From NCBI GenBank assembly GCA_020633295.1, contig JACKDW010000022.1:62001-126000 (forward strand): a stretch of DNA of 64,000 bases, written 5' to 3'. This DNA comes from Myxococcales bacterium. GTDB taxonomy: Bacteria; Myxococcota_A; Polyangia; Nannocystales; Nannocystaceae. A program made the position numbers and the translations under genes. Positions 25,461 to 34,230 of this stretch are shown here, one piece after another. The stretch's first letter is position 1; each line of letters starts with the position of its first letter. The notes under the pieces were generated by a model. The model was not told the origin of the DNA and ran no database searches. It saw nothing but the letters and a program-made list of their open reading frames with translations.

Positions 25461-26312
25461 GTGTCCGCGCTCCTCTGGCTCGATCGCGCCGGCTGCGATG
25501 ACCCTCGTCGCGTCGGCGGAAAGGCGGCCAGCCTCGCGCGCCTGGCCGCGGAGTTCCCGGTCCCCCCGGGCTTCTGCCTCCCGGTTGACGCTCGCGGTGA
25601 CGCGGACTCGATCTCGTCGGCGCTGCGCGAGGCGGTCGCGCGCGCCTACGAGACGCTCGGCGCGCGGAGCGGCTCGGACGCGCCGGCCGTCGCCGTGCGC
25701 AGCTCCGCCGTCGACGAGGACGGCGCGCTCGCGTCGTTCGCCGGCATCTTCAGCTCCTACCTGAACGTGCGCGGCTTGGAGGACGTGCTCTCGGCCATCA
25801 CGCGCTGCTGGGCCTCCGCGCGCGACCCTCGGGTGCGGGCCTATCGAGCGCGGCGCGGGGGCGACGTCGACGCGGGGATCGGCGTCCTCGTGCAGGCGCT
25901 GGTCCCCGCCGACGCGGCGGCGGTCGTGTTCAGCGTGAACCCGGCCAGCGGGGCGCGGGACGAGCTCGTCATCAACGCGAACTGGGGCCTCGGCGAGAGC
26001 GTCGTCAGCGGGCTCGTCACGCCCGACACGTGGATCCTGCGTCGTCCCGGGTTGGCGCAGCTGCAGTTTCGCGTCGGCGACAAGCTGCAGATGACCGTCC
26101 GTGACGACAAGGGCACGCGCGAGGTCCCGGTGCTGCGCACGCTCCGGCGCCGCCCCTGCCTGACCGATGGGCAGGCGCGGGCGCTCGGCGAGCTCGCGCT
26201 GCGGCTCGAGGAGCGCGCCGGCCACCCCGTCGACGTCGAGTGCGCCTTCGCGGACGATCGGCTCTACCTCTTGCAGTGCCGCCCGATCACGACGCGCGTC
26301 GCGTCGTCGTAA
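25461..26312 (+). CDS. Stand-alone PEP-synthase/PPDK N-terminal (ATP-grasp) domain protein
   Basis: 283 residues from a GTG start (VSALLWLDRAGCDD). The sequence follows the pyruvate phosphate dikinase N-terminal ATP-binding domain: GGKAASLARL, FPVPPGFCLP, AVAVRSSAVDEDG, SFAGIFSSYLNV, VLVQALVPADAAAVVFSVNP, NANWGLGESVVSGLVTPD and the closing DVECAFADDRLYLLQCRPIT. The phospho-His and PEP-binding domains of full enzymes are absent, so it cannot be PEP synthase alone. It may phosphorylate a small molecule or work with separate domains. Rifampin phosphotransferase shares this fold but has extra domains. The position between cluster and halogenase suggests a tailoring or resistance role (inference). 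Confidence 0.85.
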   Translation: MSALLWLDRAGCDDPRRVGGKAASLARLAAEFPVPPGFCLPVDARGDADSISSALREAVARAYETLGARSGSDAPAVAVRSSAVDEDGALASFAGIFSSYLNVRGLEDVLSAITRCWASARDPRVRAYRARRGGDVDAGIGVLVQALVPADAAAVVFSVNPASGARDELVINANWGLGESVVSGLVTPDTWILRRPGLAQLQFRVGDKLQMTVRDDKGTREVPVLRTLRRRPCLTDGQARALGELALRLEERAGHPVDVECAFADDRLYLLQCRPITTRVASS

Positions 26313-26443
26313 ACTGCTCACAATCCAGCGACGACTGAATGAACATACCGCGCTCGTTCAGCCGGTCGCGCCGCGACGGAGGTTCACTGACGCCGCGCGC
26401 CGGACGACGACCGCGTCGCGCGGCGCGGCCCAGCGCGCGCGGG

Positions 26444-27976
26444 TCAGAGCCTGCCGACCGTGGTCGACGGCGCCGCGCTCGCCTCGCGCCACTCGAGCCC
26501 GTCGCTCGACGGGATGAGCCCGTCTGACAACAGCGGCGCCTCGCCGCCGCGGCGTTCGCCGAGGCGAGCCTGTAGCTGCAGCTGCGCGATCTCCTGGGTG
26601 AAGCCCGCCATGAACTCGGAGGCGTCGAAGCCCCCCGCGAGCTTGCGCGGCGTCACGCGGGGCCGTCGACGCGTCCCGGGCGTCGGCGTCGGGTTGAGCG
26701 TCTGCTCCATCCAGCTGCCGAAGCCCTCGCGCGCGTCGAAGAACTCGCGCCCCCCATAGAACGCGGGCTCGTCGACCTGCGAGCGCCCCGCGACGAGCCG
26801 GACGAACGCGTCGTTGTCACGCTCCTCGGTGTTGACGATCTTGCGCGCGGACCAGAAGTACGAGTCCGCGTCCTGGTTCATGTCATAGAACGCCATGAGG
26901 AACTGATAGAAGTTGCCGAACTCGCGACGGTACCGCGTCTCGAACTCGTGAAAGCAGCGATCCTCGTCGAGGCGCGCGCGGAGGCACGTGTTAATCGAGC
27001 GCGCGGCGAGCAGCGCGGAGTAGGTCGCGAGGTGCACGCCCGAGGAGAACACCGGGTCAATAAAGCAGGCCGCGTCGCCGACGAGCGCGATCCCGGGCGC
27101 CCAGAAGCGGGTGTTGCAGTACGAGTAGTCCTTGCGCACGCGCAGCGCCCCGTACGGTCCCTCCCGCACGCGCGTCGCGCCCGCGAGCAGGTCGTCGATG
27201 ATCGGGCACTGCTTGACGTAGCGCCGCATCGCCTCGTCGTGGCCGTGCTTCATCTCCTCCGCGGCCTCACGTGACACGACCGCGCCGACGCTCGTCATGC
27301 CGCCTGAGAGCGGGATGTGCCAGAACCAACCATCGCGGAACGCCGCGCACAGGATGTTCCCGTCGTTCGGGGGCGGGAGCCGCCGCCCGCCCTCGTAGTA
27401 GCCGAACAGCGCGACGTTCTGGAAGAAGCGCGAGTACACGCGCTCGCCCACGACGCCGCGCGAGCGGTGCCCCGACGCGTCGCCGACGAAGCGCGCTCGC
27501 GCGACGCGCTCCTGACCCGCGTCATCGCGGTAGCGCACCCCGGTGACCCGGTCGCCCTCCCGCAGCAGCTCCAGCGCCTTGTGCCCCTCGCGGACCTCGA
27601 CGCCCTTGCGCGCCGCGTTGCGCAGCAGCAGCTCATCGAAGCGGTCGCGCTCGACCTGGTAGGCGTAGCCGTAGGGATCGGCGTCGCTCTTCGTGAACGT
27701 GAATTCCCAGGTCTCCTGGCTCTTCCCCCAGCGGAACGTGCCGCCGCGCTTGCGCGTGAACCCGGCCTCCGCGATCGCGTCGGAGAGCCCGAGCATCGCG
27801 CAGACGCCGTGGATCGTCGCCGGCAGCAGCGACTCTCCGATCTGGTGGCGGGGGAAGTGCTCCTCCTCGAGCAGGAGCACTCGGTGCCCCTTCATGGCGA
27901 CGAACGACGCCAGCGTCGCGCCGCCGGGGCCGCCGCCGAGGACGATGAGGTCATAGCGATCAGGCGATGTATCCAT
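26444..27976 (-). CDS. Flavin-dependent halogenase
   Basis: 510 residues. The FAD Rossmann motif GGGPGG is near residues 14-19. GESLLP and the Lys-containing KRGGTFRWG (near 75) are typical of flavin-dependent halogenases. DGWFWHIPL near residue 220 matches the WxWxIP signature that separates halogenases from monooxygenases. GIALVGDAACFIDPVFSSGVH is the second FAD motif. The overall pattern fits halogenases acting on phenolic or carrier-bound substrates (chondrochloren CndH-like group) rather than free tryptophan enzymes. It needs reduced FAD from a reductase not seen here. GGAG lies before the ATG. It is probably a tailoring enzyme of the PKS product, but belonging to the cluster is inference. 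Confidence 0.93.
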   Translation of the reverse strand: MDTSPDRYDLIVLGGGPGGATLASFVAMKGHRVLLLEEEHFPRHQIGESLLPATIHGVCAMLGLSDAIAEAGFTRKRGGTFRWGKSQETWEFTFTKSDADPYGYAYQVERDRFDELLLRNAARKGVEVREGHKALELLREGDRVTGVRYRDDAGQERVARARFVGDASGHRSRGVVGERVYSRFFQNVALFGYYEGGRRLPPPNDGNILCAAFRDGWFWHIPLSGGMTSVGAVVSREAAEEMKHGHDEAMRRYVKQCPIIDDLLAGATRVREGPYGALRVRKDYSYCNTRFWAPGIALVGDAACFIDPVFSSGVHLATYSALLAARSINTCLRARLDEDRCFHEFETRYRREFGNFYQFLMAFYDMNQDADSYFWSARKIVNTEERDNDAFVRLVAGRSQVDEPAFYGGREFFDAREGFGSWMEQTLNPTPTPGTRRRPRVTPRKLAGGFDASEFMAGFTQEIAQLQLQARLGERRGGEAPLLSDGLIPSSDGLEWREASAAPSTTVGRL

Positions 27977-28005
27977 GGTCCAACGCTCCGTGATGCTCTC
28001 GACGC

Positions 28006-30264
28006 TCAGACGGCGCGGGCGGCCGGTCCCGCCGCGTGCTCGTCGAGCTCAACGTCCGCCTCGCGCTCCGTCGACGGCGGCGCGGTCTCACGCGCAGGTG
28101 CTCCGCCAGACGCGGGCTCGCCCGCCTCGATCGCGCTCGTCGACGACGGCGCGGCGTACTTGAACCGCGGGTAGACCGCGATCCCCATCGCCGCCGACAT
28201 GCTCACCACGTTGAGCGCGAGCGCGTGGTAGTAGCCCCAGCCGGCGAGGAAGACGCCCGCGACGTTGATGACGCCAGGCACCAACCCGGCGGTGTTGCCC
28301 GCTCGCAGCGCGCGATCCATATCGTCCGCGAAGCTGAACAGCATCGGGAGCTTCTCGAGGCTCTCTTGCATGAGCACGACCTGCGCGGTGTCCGTGGCGA
28401 CGGTCGTCGCGCCCCGCAGCGAGACCGAGACGTTCGCCTTCTTGAGCGCGATCGAGTCGTTGATGCCGTCGCCGACGAAGCACACGGAGCGCCCCTCGGC
28501 CTGCAGCCTCTCGACGAGCGCGGCCTTGCCCTCGGGCAGCACGTTGGCGAAGTAGCGGTCGATCTCGAGCTCCTCGGCGAGCCGGCGCGTGGGCTCCTCT
28601 TGATCTCCGGAGATCACGACGAGCTCGAGGCCGCGCTCGCGCAGCGCCGAGAGCACCGAGCTCACCTCGGGGCGCACGGTCGGCCGCAGCTCGATCGCGC
28701 CCGCGAGCGCGTTGTCGACCGCGACCATGACGAGCGAGTGCCCCTTCTGCTCGCAGCGATCGCGCTGCGCGAGGATCGACGGCGGGATCGAGATCCCCGA
28801 GCGCGTCATGAAGCGATCGCTCCCCACCTGGATCGTGTGGTCGGACAGCGCGACGCGGATCCCGTAGCCGATCTCGTAGCGCGCGTCCTCGATGTCGGGG
28901 AGCGCGAGCCCGCGCGCCTCCGCCTCGGCGATCAGCGCGAGCGCGATCGGGTGCGTCTGCCTGTGCTCCGCGGCCGCGGCGAAGCGCAGCAGGCTCTCCT
29001 CGTCGCGGTCGCCGACCGCGTGGATCCTCGTCACGTGCGGCTGCGAGATCGTGAGTGTACCTGTCTTATCAAACAGGACAGTGTCCACGCTCGAGAGCAG
29101 CTCGAGCGAGCGCCCGTCCTTCAGCAGGATCGCGTTGTCCGCCGCGATGTTCAGGAGGTTGAGCATCGTGATCGGCCCGCTGATCCGCACCGTCACGCCG
29201 AACGACGAGTTGAGCACGGCGAGCGCGCCCATCGGCCCGACGGTGATGAGCGCGAGCCCGGAGAGCGCGAGGGTCGGCAGCGCGGCGTCGTGCGCGAGCT
29301 TGCTGCCGCGCGACTGCAGGTCGAGCTGGTAGCTCGCGGTGCTGTTGAGGACGTCGCCGATCTTCGCCGCGACGGTCTCCTCGCCCGCTCGCTCGACGCG
29401 GACCGCGACGCGCCCCGCGAGCACCAGCGTCGACGCGTAGACCGTGTCGCCGACGCTCTTCTCGACGGGCTGCGCCTCGCCCGTGAGCATCTGCTGGTCG
29501 ACCGACGCGATCCCGTCCACGATCGTGCCGTCGACAGGCATGTGTCCGCCGGCCATGACCACGACCACGTCGCCGGGCTGGATCGCCTCGAACGGCCGCT
29601 CCACCTCTACGTCGTCGATCAGCATCCAGACCGTGCGAGGGTGGTTCCCGAACACCTCGATGATGCCCTTGTGGGAGCGGTCCTGCGTGACCACGAGCAG
29701 CTTCTCGGCCATGTAGAAGAACAGCGCCGCCGCGATCGCGGGCGTGTAGAGGCCGCCGAGCCAGATCGCGGTGACGTTGATCGCGCTGATGACGTGATAG
29801 GTGACGCGCCGCTGCTTCCGCACCGACTGAATCGCCATCTCATAGGCCGGCAGCGCCATCGTGAACGAGAGCGGCACGATCACGTACAAGGTGGCTGGCG
29901 CGAGCGCCCCGCCCACGACGATGGCCGCGAGGTAGAGCGCGGTGTGGCCGATTCGTCGGTTCAGGAGCTCCTCGTGCTTGCTGATCTGCAGCCCGCCCAT
30001 GGCGTCGAGGTGCTCGGTCCGCGACTGCCCGAACAGCGGATCGACGCGCTCGACGATGAAGCGCTGCCAGCGGTCGTCGAGCTCCTGCGAGCGCTCGCGC
30101 GAGATGACGACGAGGTCGTCGTGGGCCTCGGCGATCGCGTCGTCGAGCCGCGTGGCCGCCTCCGCGACCACTGGCGAGACGTGCTCGCGCACGACCCTCG
30201 ACACGCGCTCGACCGTCTCGTCGAGCTCGTGAACGAAGTTCAGCAGCGATCGAAGCCAGCTCAT
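28006..30264 (-). CDS. P-type ATPase, heavy-metal-like but without the CPC metal motif
   Basis: About 752 residues from ATG 30264; an earlier in-frame start adds only Arg-rich sequence. The actuator motif LTGEAQP, phosphorylation motif DKTGTLT, a P1B-like HP dipeptide (QTHPIALAL) and hinge GDGINDS are all present, so catalysis should be intact. The membrane helix that normally carries CPC or a variant reads RISGPITML, with no Cys. The N-terminus lacks CXXC metal-binding domains and instead starts with an ~80-residue amphipathic segment before the first membrane helices. The C-terminus is Ala/Glu/Pro-rich. Cargo is unknown. A palindrome-like islet overlaps the DKTGT codons (29059-29078). Confidence 0.9.
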   Translation of the reverse strand: MSWLRSLLNFVHELDETVERVSRVVREHVSPVVAEAATRLDDAIAEAHDDLVVISRERSQELDDRWQRFIVERVDPLFGQSRTEHLDAMGGLQISKHEELLNRRIGHTALYLAAIVVGGALAPATLYVIVPLSFTMALPAYEMAIQSVRKQRRVTYHVISAINVTAIWLGGLYTPAIAAALFFYMAEKLLVVTQDRSHKGIIEVFGNHPRTVWMLIDDVEVERPFEAIQPGDVVVVMAGGHMPVDGTIVDGIASVDQQMLTGEAQPVEKSVGDTVYASTLVLAGRVAVRVERAGEETVAAKIGDVLNSTASYQLDLQSRGSKLAHDAALPTLALSGLALITVGPMGALAVLNSSFGVTVRISGPITMLNLLNIAADNAILLKDGRSLELLSSVDTVLFDKTGTLTISQPHVTRIHAVGDRDEESLLRFAAAAEHRQTHPIALALIAEAEARGLALPDIEDARYEIGYGIRVALSDHTIQVGSDRFMTRSGISIPPSILAQRDRCEQKGHSLVMVAVDNALAGAIELRPTVRPEVSSVLSALRERGLELVVISGDQEEPTRRLAEELEIDRYFANVLPEGKAALVERLQAEGRSVCFVGDGINDSIALKKANVSVSLRGATTVATDTAQVVLMQESLEKLPMLFSFADDMDRALRAGNTAGLVPGVINVAGVFLAGWGYYHALALNVVSMSAAMGIAVYPRFKYAAPSSTSAIEAGEPASGGAPARETAPPSTEREADVELDEHAAGPAARAV

Positions 30265-30428
30265 GCGCGAGCTCAACGTACGATCACCGAGCCGATGGTG
30301 TCCACGGCGACGGCGAGCGCGACGTCGACGCGCGCTCGCGAAACCGCGCTCGACGCTCGGATCGACGCTCATCTCCGCGCGACCGCGCTTGTCCGCGTCG
30401 GTCCGCGCGGCTCGAGTTCCGAGCCTCG

Positions 30429-30587
30429 CTACGGAATCGAGCGTTCCCCGCGGCGCGCCGACGCGCGGACAGCTCCTCGCGTGAAGCCGTGCGCGTGGAT
30501 CAGGTCGTCTGCTGTTTCGAGCAACAGGTCATTCGCCGCGTGGTCAGGTCGGTTCGTACGACGATTCGTACATGTATTATTGGTCAT
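30429..30587 (-). pseudogene. Possible remnant of a TetR-family regulator N-terminus
   Basis: From ATG 30587 the frame reads MTNNTCTNRR...NDLLLETADDLIHAHGFTRGA, closely resembling helix 1 and the turn of TetR DNA-binding domains (ILxxAxxLFxxxGFxxTS). After GFT the frame gives no HTH and soon stops, and neither other frame restores one. Two palindrome copies (30510-30529, 30570-30589) lie in it, one over the start codon. The resemblance is short and could be chance. Confidence 0.3.
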
Positions 30588-30589
30588 GT
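30570..30589. repeat. Iterated 7-6-7 palindrome copy
   Basis: ACATGTA-TTATTG-GTCATGT in the gap upstream of the P-type ATPase. It is one of the best copies and overlaps the start of the TetR remnant. A second degenerate copy (TGCTGTT-N6-AACAGGT) is at 30510-30529. Confidence 0.6.
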
Positions 30590-30903
30590 TAATTGACACG
30601 TCGAGGTCGCGGGGATCGTCGCGATCGCCGAGCACAGTAGTGCGAGCCCCCGTCCCGCTTGGAGCGCGACCTCGACGATCTCTCGTCAGCCTCGCGGTCG
30701 CTCGTCGCTCCACGCGCTCGGGGTCTGGCCTTCGATGAACCCCATCGCGACCCAGACCACCGACGTTCGCGATATCTTCGCTGTCCAGAGGGCGCACACA
30801 TCACTGCCCACGCGGCGTCGAGCCGAAACCACGCTCGCGCCGCGTCTCCGTCACCTCTCGCGCGCTCGCGGTCGCGCGAGCGATAGCGTCGCCACGAGGT
30901 TGC
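30588..30903. other. Intergenic stretch with no recognisable gene
   Basis: Apart from a TTGACA-containing A/T-rich patch near 30590 nothing was identified. Short open frames here are Arg-rich and look like by-products of high GC. Confidence 0.5.
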
Positions 30904-31623
30904 CTACGAGAACGCGACCGCGACCGCGGCGGCGACCGCTCGCCTCGCCCCGCCGCGAAAGAACCCACCGTGCGCGCCGAGCATGTGGTCGAACTCGTTG
31001 TCGAGGAGGGCCCGGAAGTCCCCCTCCAACGAACCGCCCTCAGGGGTCGCGCCGCGCAGCCACGGCGGGCCGACCAACATCGTGAGCGCGAACCCCATCT
31101 GCTTGGCGCCCTCGCTCATGCCGGGGCTGCAGTTGCTCCAGTCGGCCCAGTACTGAAGGCTGTCCGCCGTGAGCAGCACGCCGCCGTCCTGCTCGAGGAT
31201 CATCGCGCACTCCGGAAACCTCGCGCGGCTGAACACGTGCAGCCGCGCGCCGTCGAACGGCATGTTGTCGCCGGCGAGCAGCTCGTCGGGCGTGGGCTCG
31301 GGCCGCGCCTGCCGCCCGGGCAGGCACCAGAAGCGAGCGCCGTGTGAGTCCACGTAGTAGCGGTCGTCCATGCCGTGGAAGTTGCCGATGCGCACGACGT
31401 TCTTGATCTCGCCGAGCGCGGTGAGCTGCCGCTCGCCCTCCGCGGACAGACGGACCGCGTTGATCAAGCTCAGCTCGCGACCGCGGCGCACGATCGCCAT
31501 GTTGCGGCTCAGGAAGCGGCCCGGCCTGAACTCGACGCTCCCGTGCACCCAGTAGAGGTCTGGCAGCAGCTCCTCGACGGGGTCGTGATGGGTCGCGGCA
31601 GGGTGCTCGGCTCGATGGGTCAT
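30904..31623 (-). CDS. MBL-fold (metallo-beta-lactamase-like) protein
   Basis: 239 residues. The start ATG 31623 is fixed by a strong GAGGAGG upstream. ELLPDLYWVHGSVEF, AIVRRGRELSLINAVRL, a His/Asp segment GNFHGMDDRYYVD, GGVLLTADSLQYW and a late GAHGGFF follow an MBL-fold layout. The classical HxHxDH motif is not clear, so metal content and hydrolase activity are uncertain. Divergent from the TetR gene at 31726 with a ~100-bp shared control region, so it is the likely target of that regulator. Confidence 0.7.
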   Translation of the reverse strand: MTHRAEHPAATHHDPVEELLPDLYWVHGSVEFRPGRFLSRNMAIVRRGRELSLINAVRLSAEGERQLTALGEIKNVVRIGNFHGMDDRYYVDSHGARFWCLPGRQARPEPTPDELLAGDNMPFDGARLHVFSRARFPECAMILEQDGGVLLTADSLQYWADWSNCSPGMSEGAKQMGFALTMLVGPPWLRGATPEGGSLEGDFRALLDNEFDHMLGAHGGFFRGGARRAVAAAVAVAFS

Positions 31624-31668
31624 GGGTTCCTCCTCGGACGGCGCGCTGGCGCGCTCGCGTGGTTGTTT

Positions 31669-31722
31669 TGTACCGATGAGAACAATACTGGACCGATCTC
31701 TCTTTTTGTGCAAGAAAGTATT
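31669..31722. promoter_or_regulatory. Divergent control region with repeat pairs (TetR operator candidate)
   Basis: Direct repeats TGTACCGAT (31669-31677) and TGGACCGAT (31689-31697) start exactly 20 bp apart. An inverted pair AATACT (31684-31689) / AGTATT (31717-31722) overlaps them. The region is A/T-rich between the divergent MBL-fold and TetR genes. The regulator assignment is inference. Confidence 0.45.
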
Positions 31723-31725
31723 TAA

Positions 31726-32337
31726 ATGAAGCGCCCACGAGGACGTCCGCGCGAGTACGATCCAGAGCAAGCGCTGGAGGCGGCGATGAACGTCTTCTGG
31801 GAGCGTGGCTTCTCCGCCACGAGCCTCTCGGACCTCAGCGAGGCGACCGGGATGAACCGCCCGAGCCTGTACGCCGCGTTCGGCGACAAGCGCACGCTGT
31901 ACCTCAAGGCGCTCCAGAGCTACTCGGCGCGCATGGGCCGAGAGCTCGCCGCCACGCTCGCCGCGGACGAGCTCGAGCGCGCGCTGACTGGCTTCTACTA
32001 CAAGATGGTCGAGAAGTTCGTCTCGGGCGCCGGCGAGGCCCGCGGGTGCATGGTCGCCAGCTCCGCGAGCGCGGACGCGATGAACGACGCCGACGTGCGC
32101 GCCGTCCTCAACGGGAGCGTCGAGCGCCTCGACGCGGCGCTCGTGGAACGCTTTCGCCGCGCGGCCGACGAAGGCCTGCTGTCGCCGCGTGACGTGGGTC
32201 GCCTTGGACCGCTGGCGACCGCGGTGCTCCACAGCCTCTCGGTGCGCGCGCGCGCGGGAGACAATCGCCGCGCGCTTCGAAAATTCGCGCGCGAGAGCGT
32301 CTCGCTCTTGCTCGAGCGCGCGGCGTCACGCGGGTAG
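31726..32337 (+). CDS. TetR/AcrR-family transcriptional regulator
   Basis: 203 residues. The N-terminal RPREYDPEQALEAAMNVFWERGFSATSLSDLSEATGMNRPSLYAAFGDK is a canonical TetR helix-turn-helix, followed by a ligand-binding domain (GEARGCMVASSASAD, typical of the YxxF/NemR-like group). It probably represses itself and the divergent MBL-fold gene through the repeats at 31669-31722. The ATG lies directly after an A/T-rich promoter region. Confidence 0.93.
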   Translation: MKRPRGRPREYDPEQALEAAMNVFWERGFSATSLSDLSEATGMNRPSLYAAFGDKRTLYLKALQSYSARMGRELAATLAADELERALTGFYYKMVEKFVSGAGEARGCMVASSASADAMNDADVRAVLNGSVERLDAALVERFRRAADEGLLSPRDVGRLGPLATAVLHSLSVRARAGDNRRALRKFARESVSLLLERAASRG

Positions 32338-32373
32338 TTCAAGCAGCGTCGCTGCGAACGGCCCTGGGCTAGG

Positions 32374-33532
32374 CTAGGGCGCCGGCGCAGGCGCGACGCC
32401 GTAGGCCATCTCGCGGTTCGCCGCGACGCCCCAGCCGCGCGCGTCGACGGCGATCAGCCCGACGTCGGACTCGAGCGGGAACGCGGTCGCGGCGGCCGCG
32501 ACCGCCGCCTCGGCAGGGGTCCCGGAGGACATGTCCTCATAGACGGCGCGCGCGAGCCCGCGACGAATGATCTCCTCGCCGTGCCCGGTGCACGCGACCG
32601 CGCCCGCGGGCCCCGCGTAGAGGCCGGCGCCGTAGATCGGCACGTCGCCGACGCGGCCGTAGAGCGTCACCGAGGTGCCGCCGGTCGAGAGCGCGGCCGC
32701 GAAGCGCCCGCCCTGATCGCGCGCGACCGTCCCCACGGTGTCGCCGCCGCGCGCCCACGCCTGGATCTCCGGGGGCATCGCGCCCGGGAAGTTCCAGTAG
32801 TCGCGCCAGTCGATCGCGTCGCTGCCTGGCTTTCCGACCATCTCACTCAGGCGCGCGAGGCGGTCGCGGTACTTCGCCTCGGCCGCCGGCGTGCGCGGCA
32901 CCTCGTCGGGCAGCCCGAGCTTGTGGGCGAAGCGGGTCGCGCCCTCGCCCGCGAGCATGACGTGGGGCGAGTCGAGCACCAGCCGCGCCGCGCGGATCGG
33001 GTTGCGCACGCGCTCGATCACCGCGACCGCCGCGAACTCGCCGCGATCCGTCATGAGCGCCGCGTCCATCTGGATCGTCTCGCCGTCGAGGCGGATGTTG
33101 GCGCCCGTGCCCGCGTTGAACCGCGGGTCGTCCTCGAGCGCGCGCGTCCCCGCGATCGCGCCGGCGAGCGCGGGGCGGTCGTCGCCCTGGGGGGCGCGCA
33201 GCACGGCGAGCGCTCGCTCCGCGGCGCCCTGGGGCCCGTCGCGGAGCGAGGGGGGCGAGCCGACGCCGCCGTGCGTCACGCTCACCGGACCGCTGGCCGC
33301 TCCGCCGCGCGCGCGTCGGCAGCGGCGCGTCGGTCCGCGCCTGCGCGCGCTCGCTCGTCGCGGGCGCGGGCGTCGGGACCTCGAGCCGGGCGCTCGCCGG
33401 CGCGGGGGGCGACGCCGCGGGCGCGCGCTGGGGCGTCGGGGCTGCGTCGTCGCGGTCGCACGCGAGCGGCAGCGTGAGCGCGGCGGCGAGGCGGAGCGCG
33501 CGAATCGAGGTGTCGCGGGGGGAGCGGCGCAT
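32374..33532 (-). CDS. Isoaspartyl peptidase/L-asparaginase-family lipoprotein (apparent frameshift)
   Basis: Threonine-nucleophile (Ntn) hydrolase of the plant-type asparaginase family. VTHGGVGS, DPRFNAGTGANIRLDG and MDAALM are visible, with catalytic Thr in GGDTVGTVARD, then TGGTSVTLYGRVGD and TGHGEEI. The enzyme self-cleaves before that Thr. The start at ATG 33532 gives a lipoprotein signal MRRSPRDTSIRALRLAAA with lipobox LPLAC and a Pro/Ala-rich spacer, but that segment is in another frame from the enzyme. One extra base (or two missing) in the GC run near 33300-33312 joins them. The product is predicted as periplasm-facing lipoprotein. The reading interruption may be a sequencing error. 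Confidence 0.8.
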
Positions 33533-33579
33533 GCGGGCGATTGTACGCCCTCCTCGAGGGCCCGCCTCGGCGTGCGAGT

Positions 33580-33599
33580 ACATGTATCAGGAACCATGT
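33580..33599. repeat. Iterated 7-6-7 palindrome copy
   Basis: ACATGTA-TCAGGA-ACCATGT in the gap between the divergent asparaginase-like and peroxiredoxin-like genes. Confidence 0.55.
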
Positions 33600-33678
33600 C
33601 ATGGTGACAGCGCCGCCCGGGTCGCGGTAGGGTAGGGGTCCGCGCGGGCGGCGGGCTCGGGCGAGACGAGGAGCGGTT

Positions 33679-34230
33679 ATGCGGCTGGAAGCGGGAACCG
33701 AGGCGCCGGACTTTGAGGTCGAGACGGTCGCGGGGGAGCGGGTGCAACTCAACGAGCTGCGCGGGAAGCCCGTCTGGCTCGGCTTCAGCCGCTGGGCCTC
33801 GTGCCCGATGTGCAACTACCGGATCCACCAGATGATCGGCGAGTGGCCGCGCCGCTACGAGAAGCGCGAGTTCCGGCACCTCAACTTCTCGCCCTCGCCG
33901 CCCGAGAAGCTGCAGGCCTACGTGCTCAAGCAGAGCCCGCCCTTCGACCTCGTCTCGGACGTCGAGCAGGCGCAGTACAAGCAGTACGGGCTCGAGTCGT
34001 CGCTCGCGAAGGGCATGAACCTCGACACCTTCCGCGTGACGATCAAGTCCATGCGCATGGGCCTGCCCGGCGGGATCCGGCCCGACTTCGAGGGGCCCGC
34101 GTTCCGCGTGCCCGCCGACTTCCTGATCGATCGCGAGGGCACGATCCGCGTCGCCTTCTACGGCAAGAAGATCACCGAGAGCATCCCCTTCGAGCTGGTC
34201 GACACCTTCCTCGATCAGCAGCAGGCGTAG
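33679..34230 (+). CDS. Peroxiredoxin-like (AhpC/TSA, thioredoxin-fold) protein
   Basis: 183 residues with GAGGAG before the ATG. APDFEVETVAGERVQLNELRGKPVWLGFSRW is the AhpC/TSA opening, and WASCPMCNYRIHQM supplies a CXXC at the usual peroxidatic position. A mid segment PPFDLVSDVEQAQYKQYGLE and a C-terminal PADFLIDREGTIRVAFYGK complete the thioredoxin fold. It probably reduces peroxides or disulfides in the cytoplasm (no signal peptide). Stands alone. Confidence 0.88.
   Translation: MRLEAGTEAPDFEVETVAGERVQLNELRGKPVWLGFSRWASCPMCNYRIHQMIGEWPRRYEKREFRHLNFSPSPPEKLQAYVLKQSPPFDLVSDVEQAQYKQYGLESSLAKGMNLDTFRVTIKSMRMGLPGGIRPDFEGPAFRVPADFLIDREGTIRVAFYGKKITESIPFELVDTFLDQQQA

Noticed and set aside
30265..30372. 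N-terminal extension of the P-type ATPase to an ATG at 30372
   Set aside because: The added 36 residues are Arg-rich without structure, and the methionine at 30264 starts a family-like N-terminus.
32340..32373. Terminator between TetR and the asparaginase-like gene (GCAGCG-T-CGCTGC hairpin)
   Set aside because: The loop of one base is too small for a stable hairpin and no T run follows.
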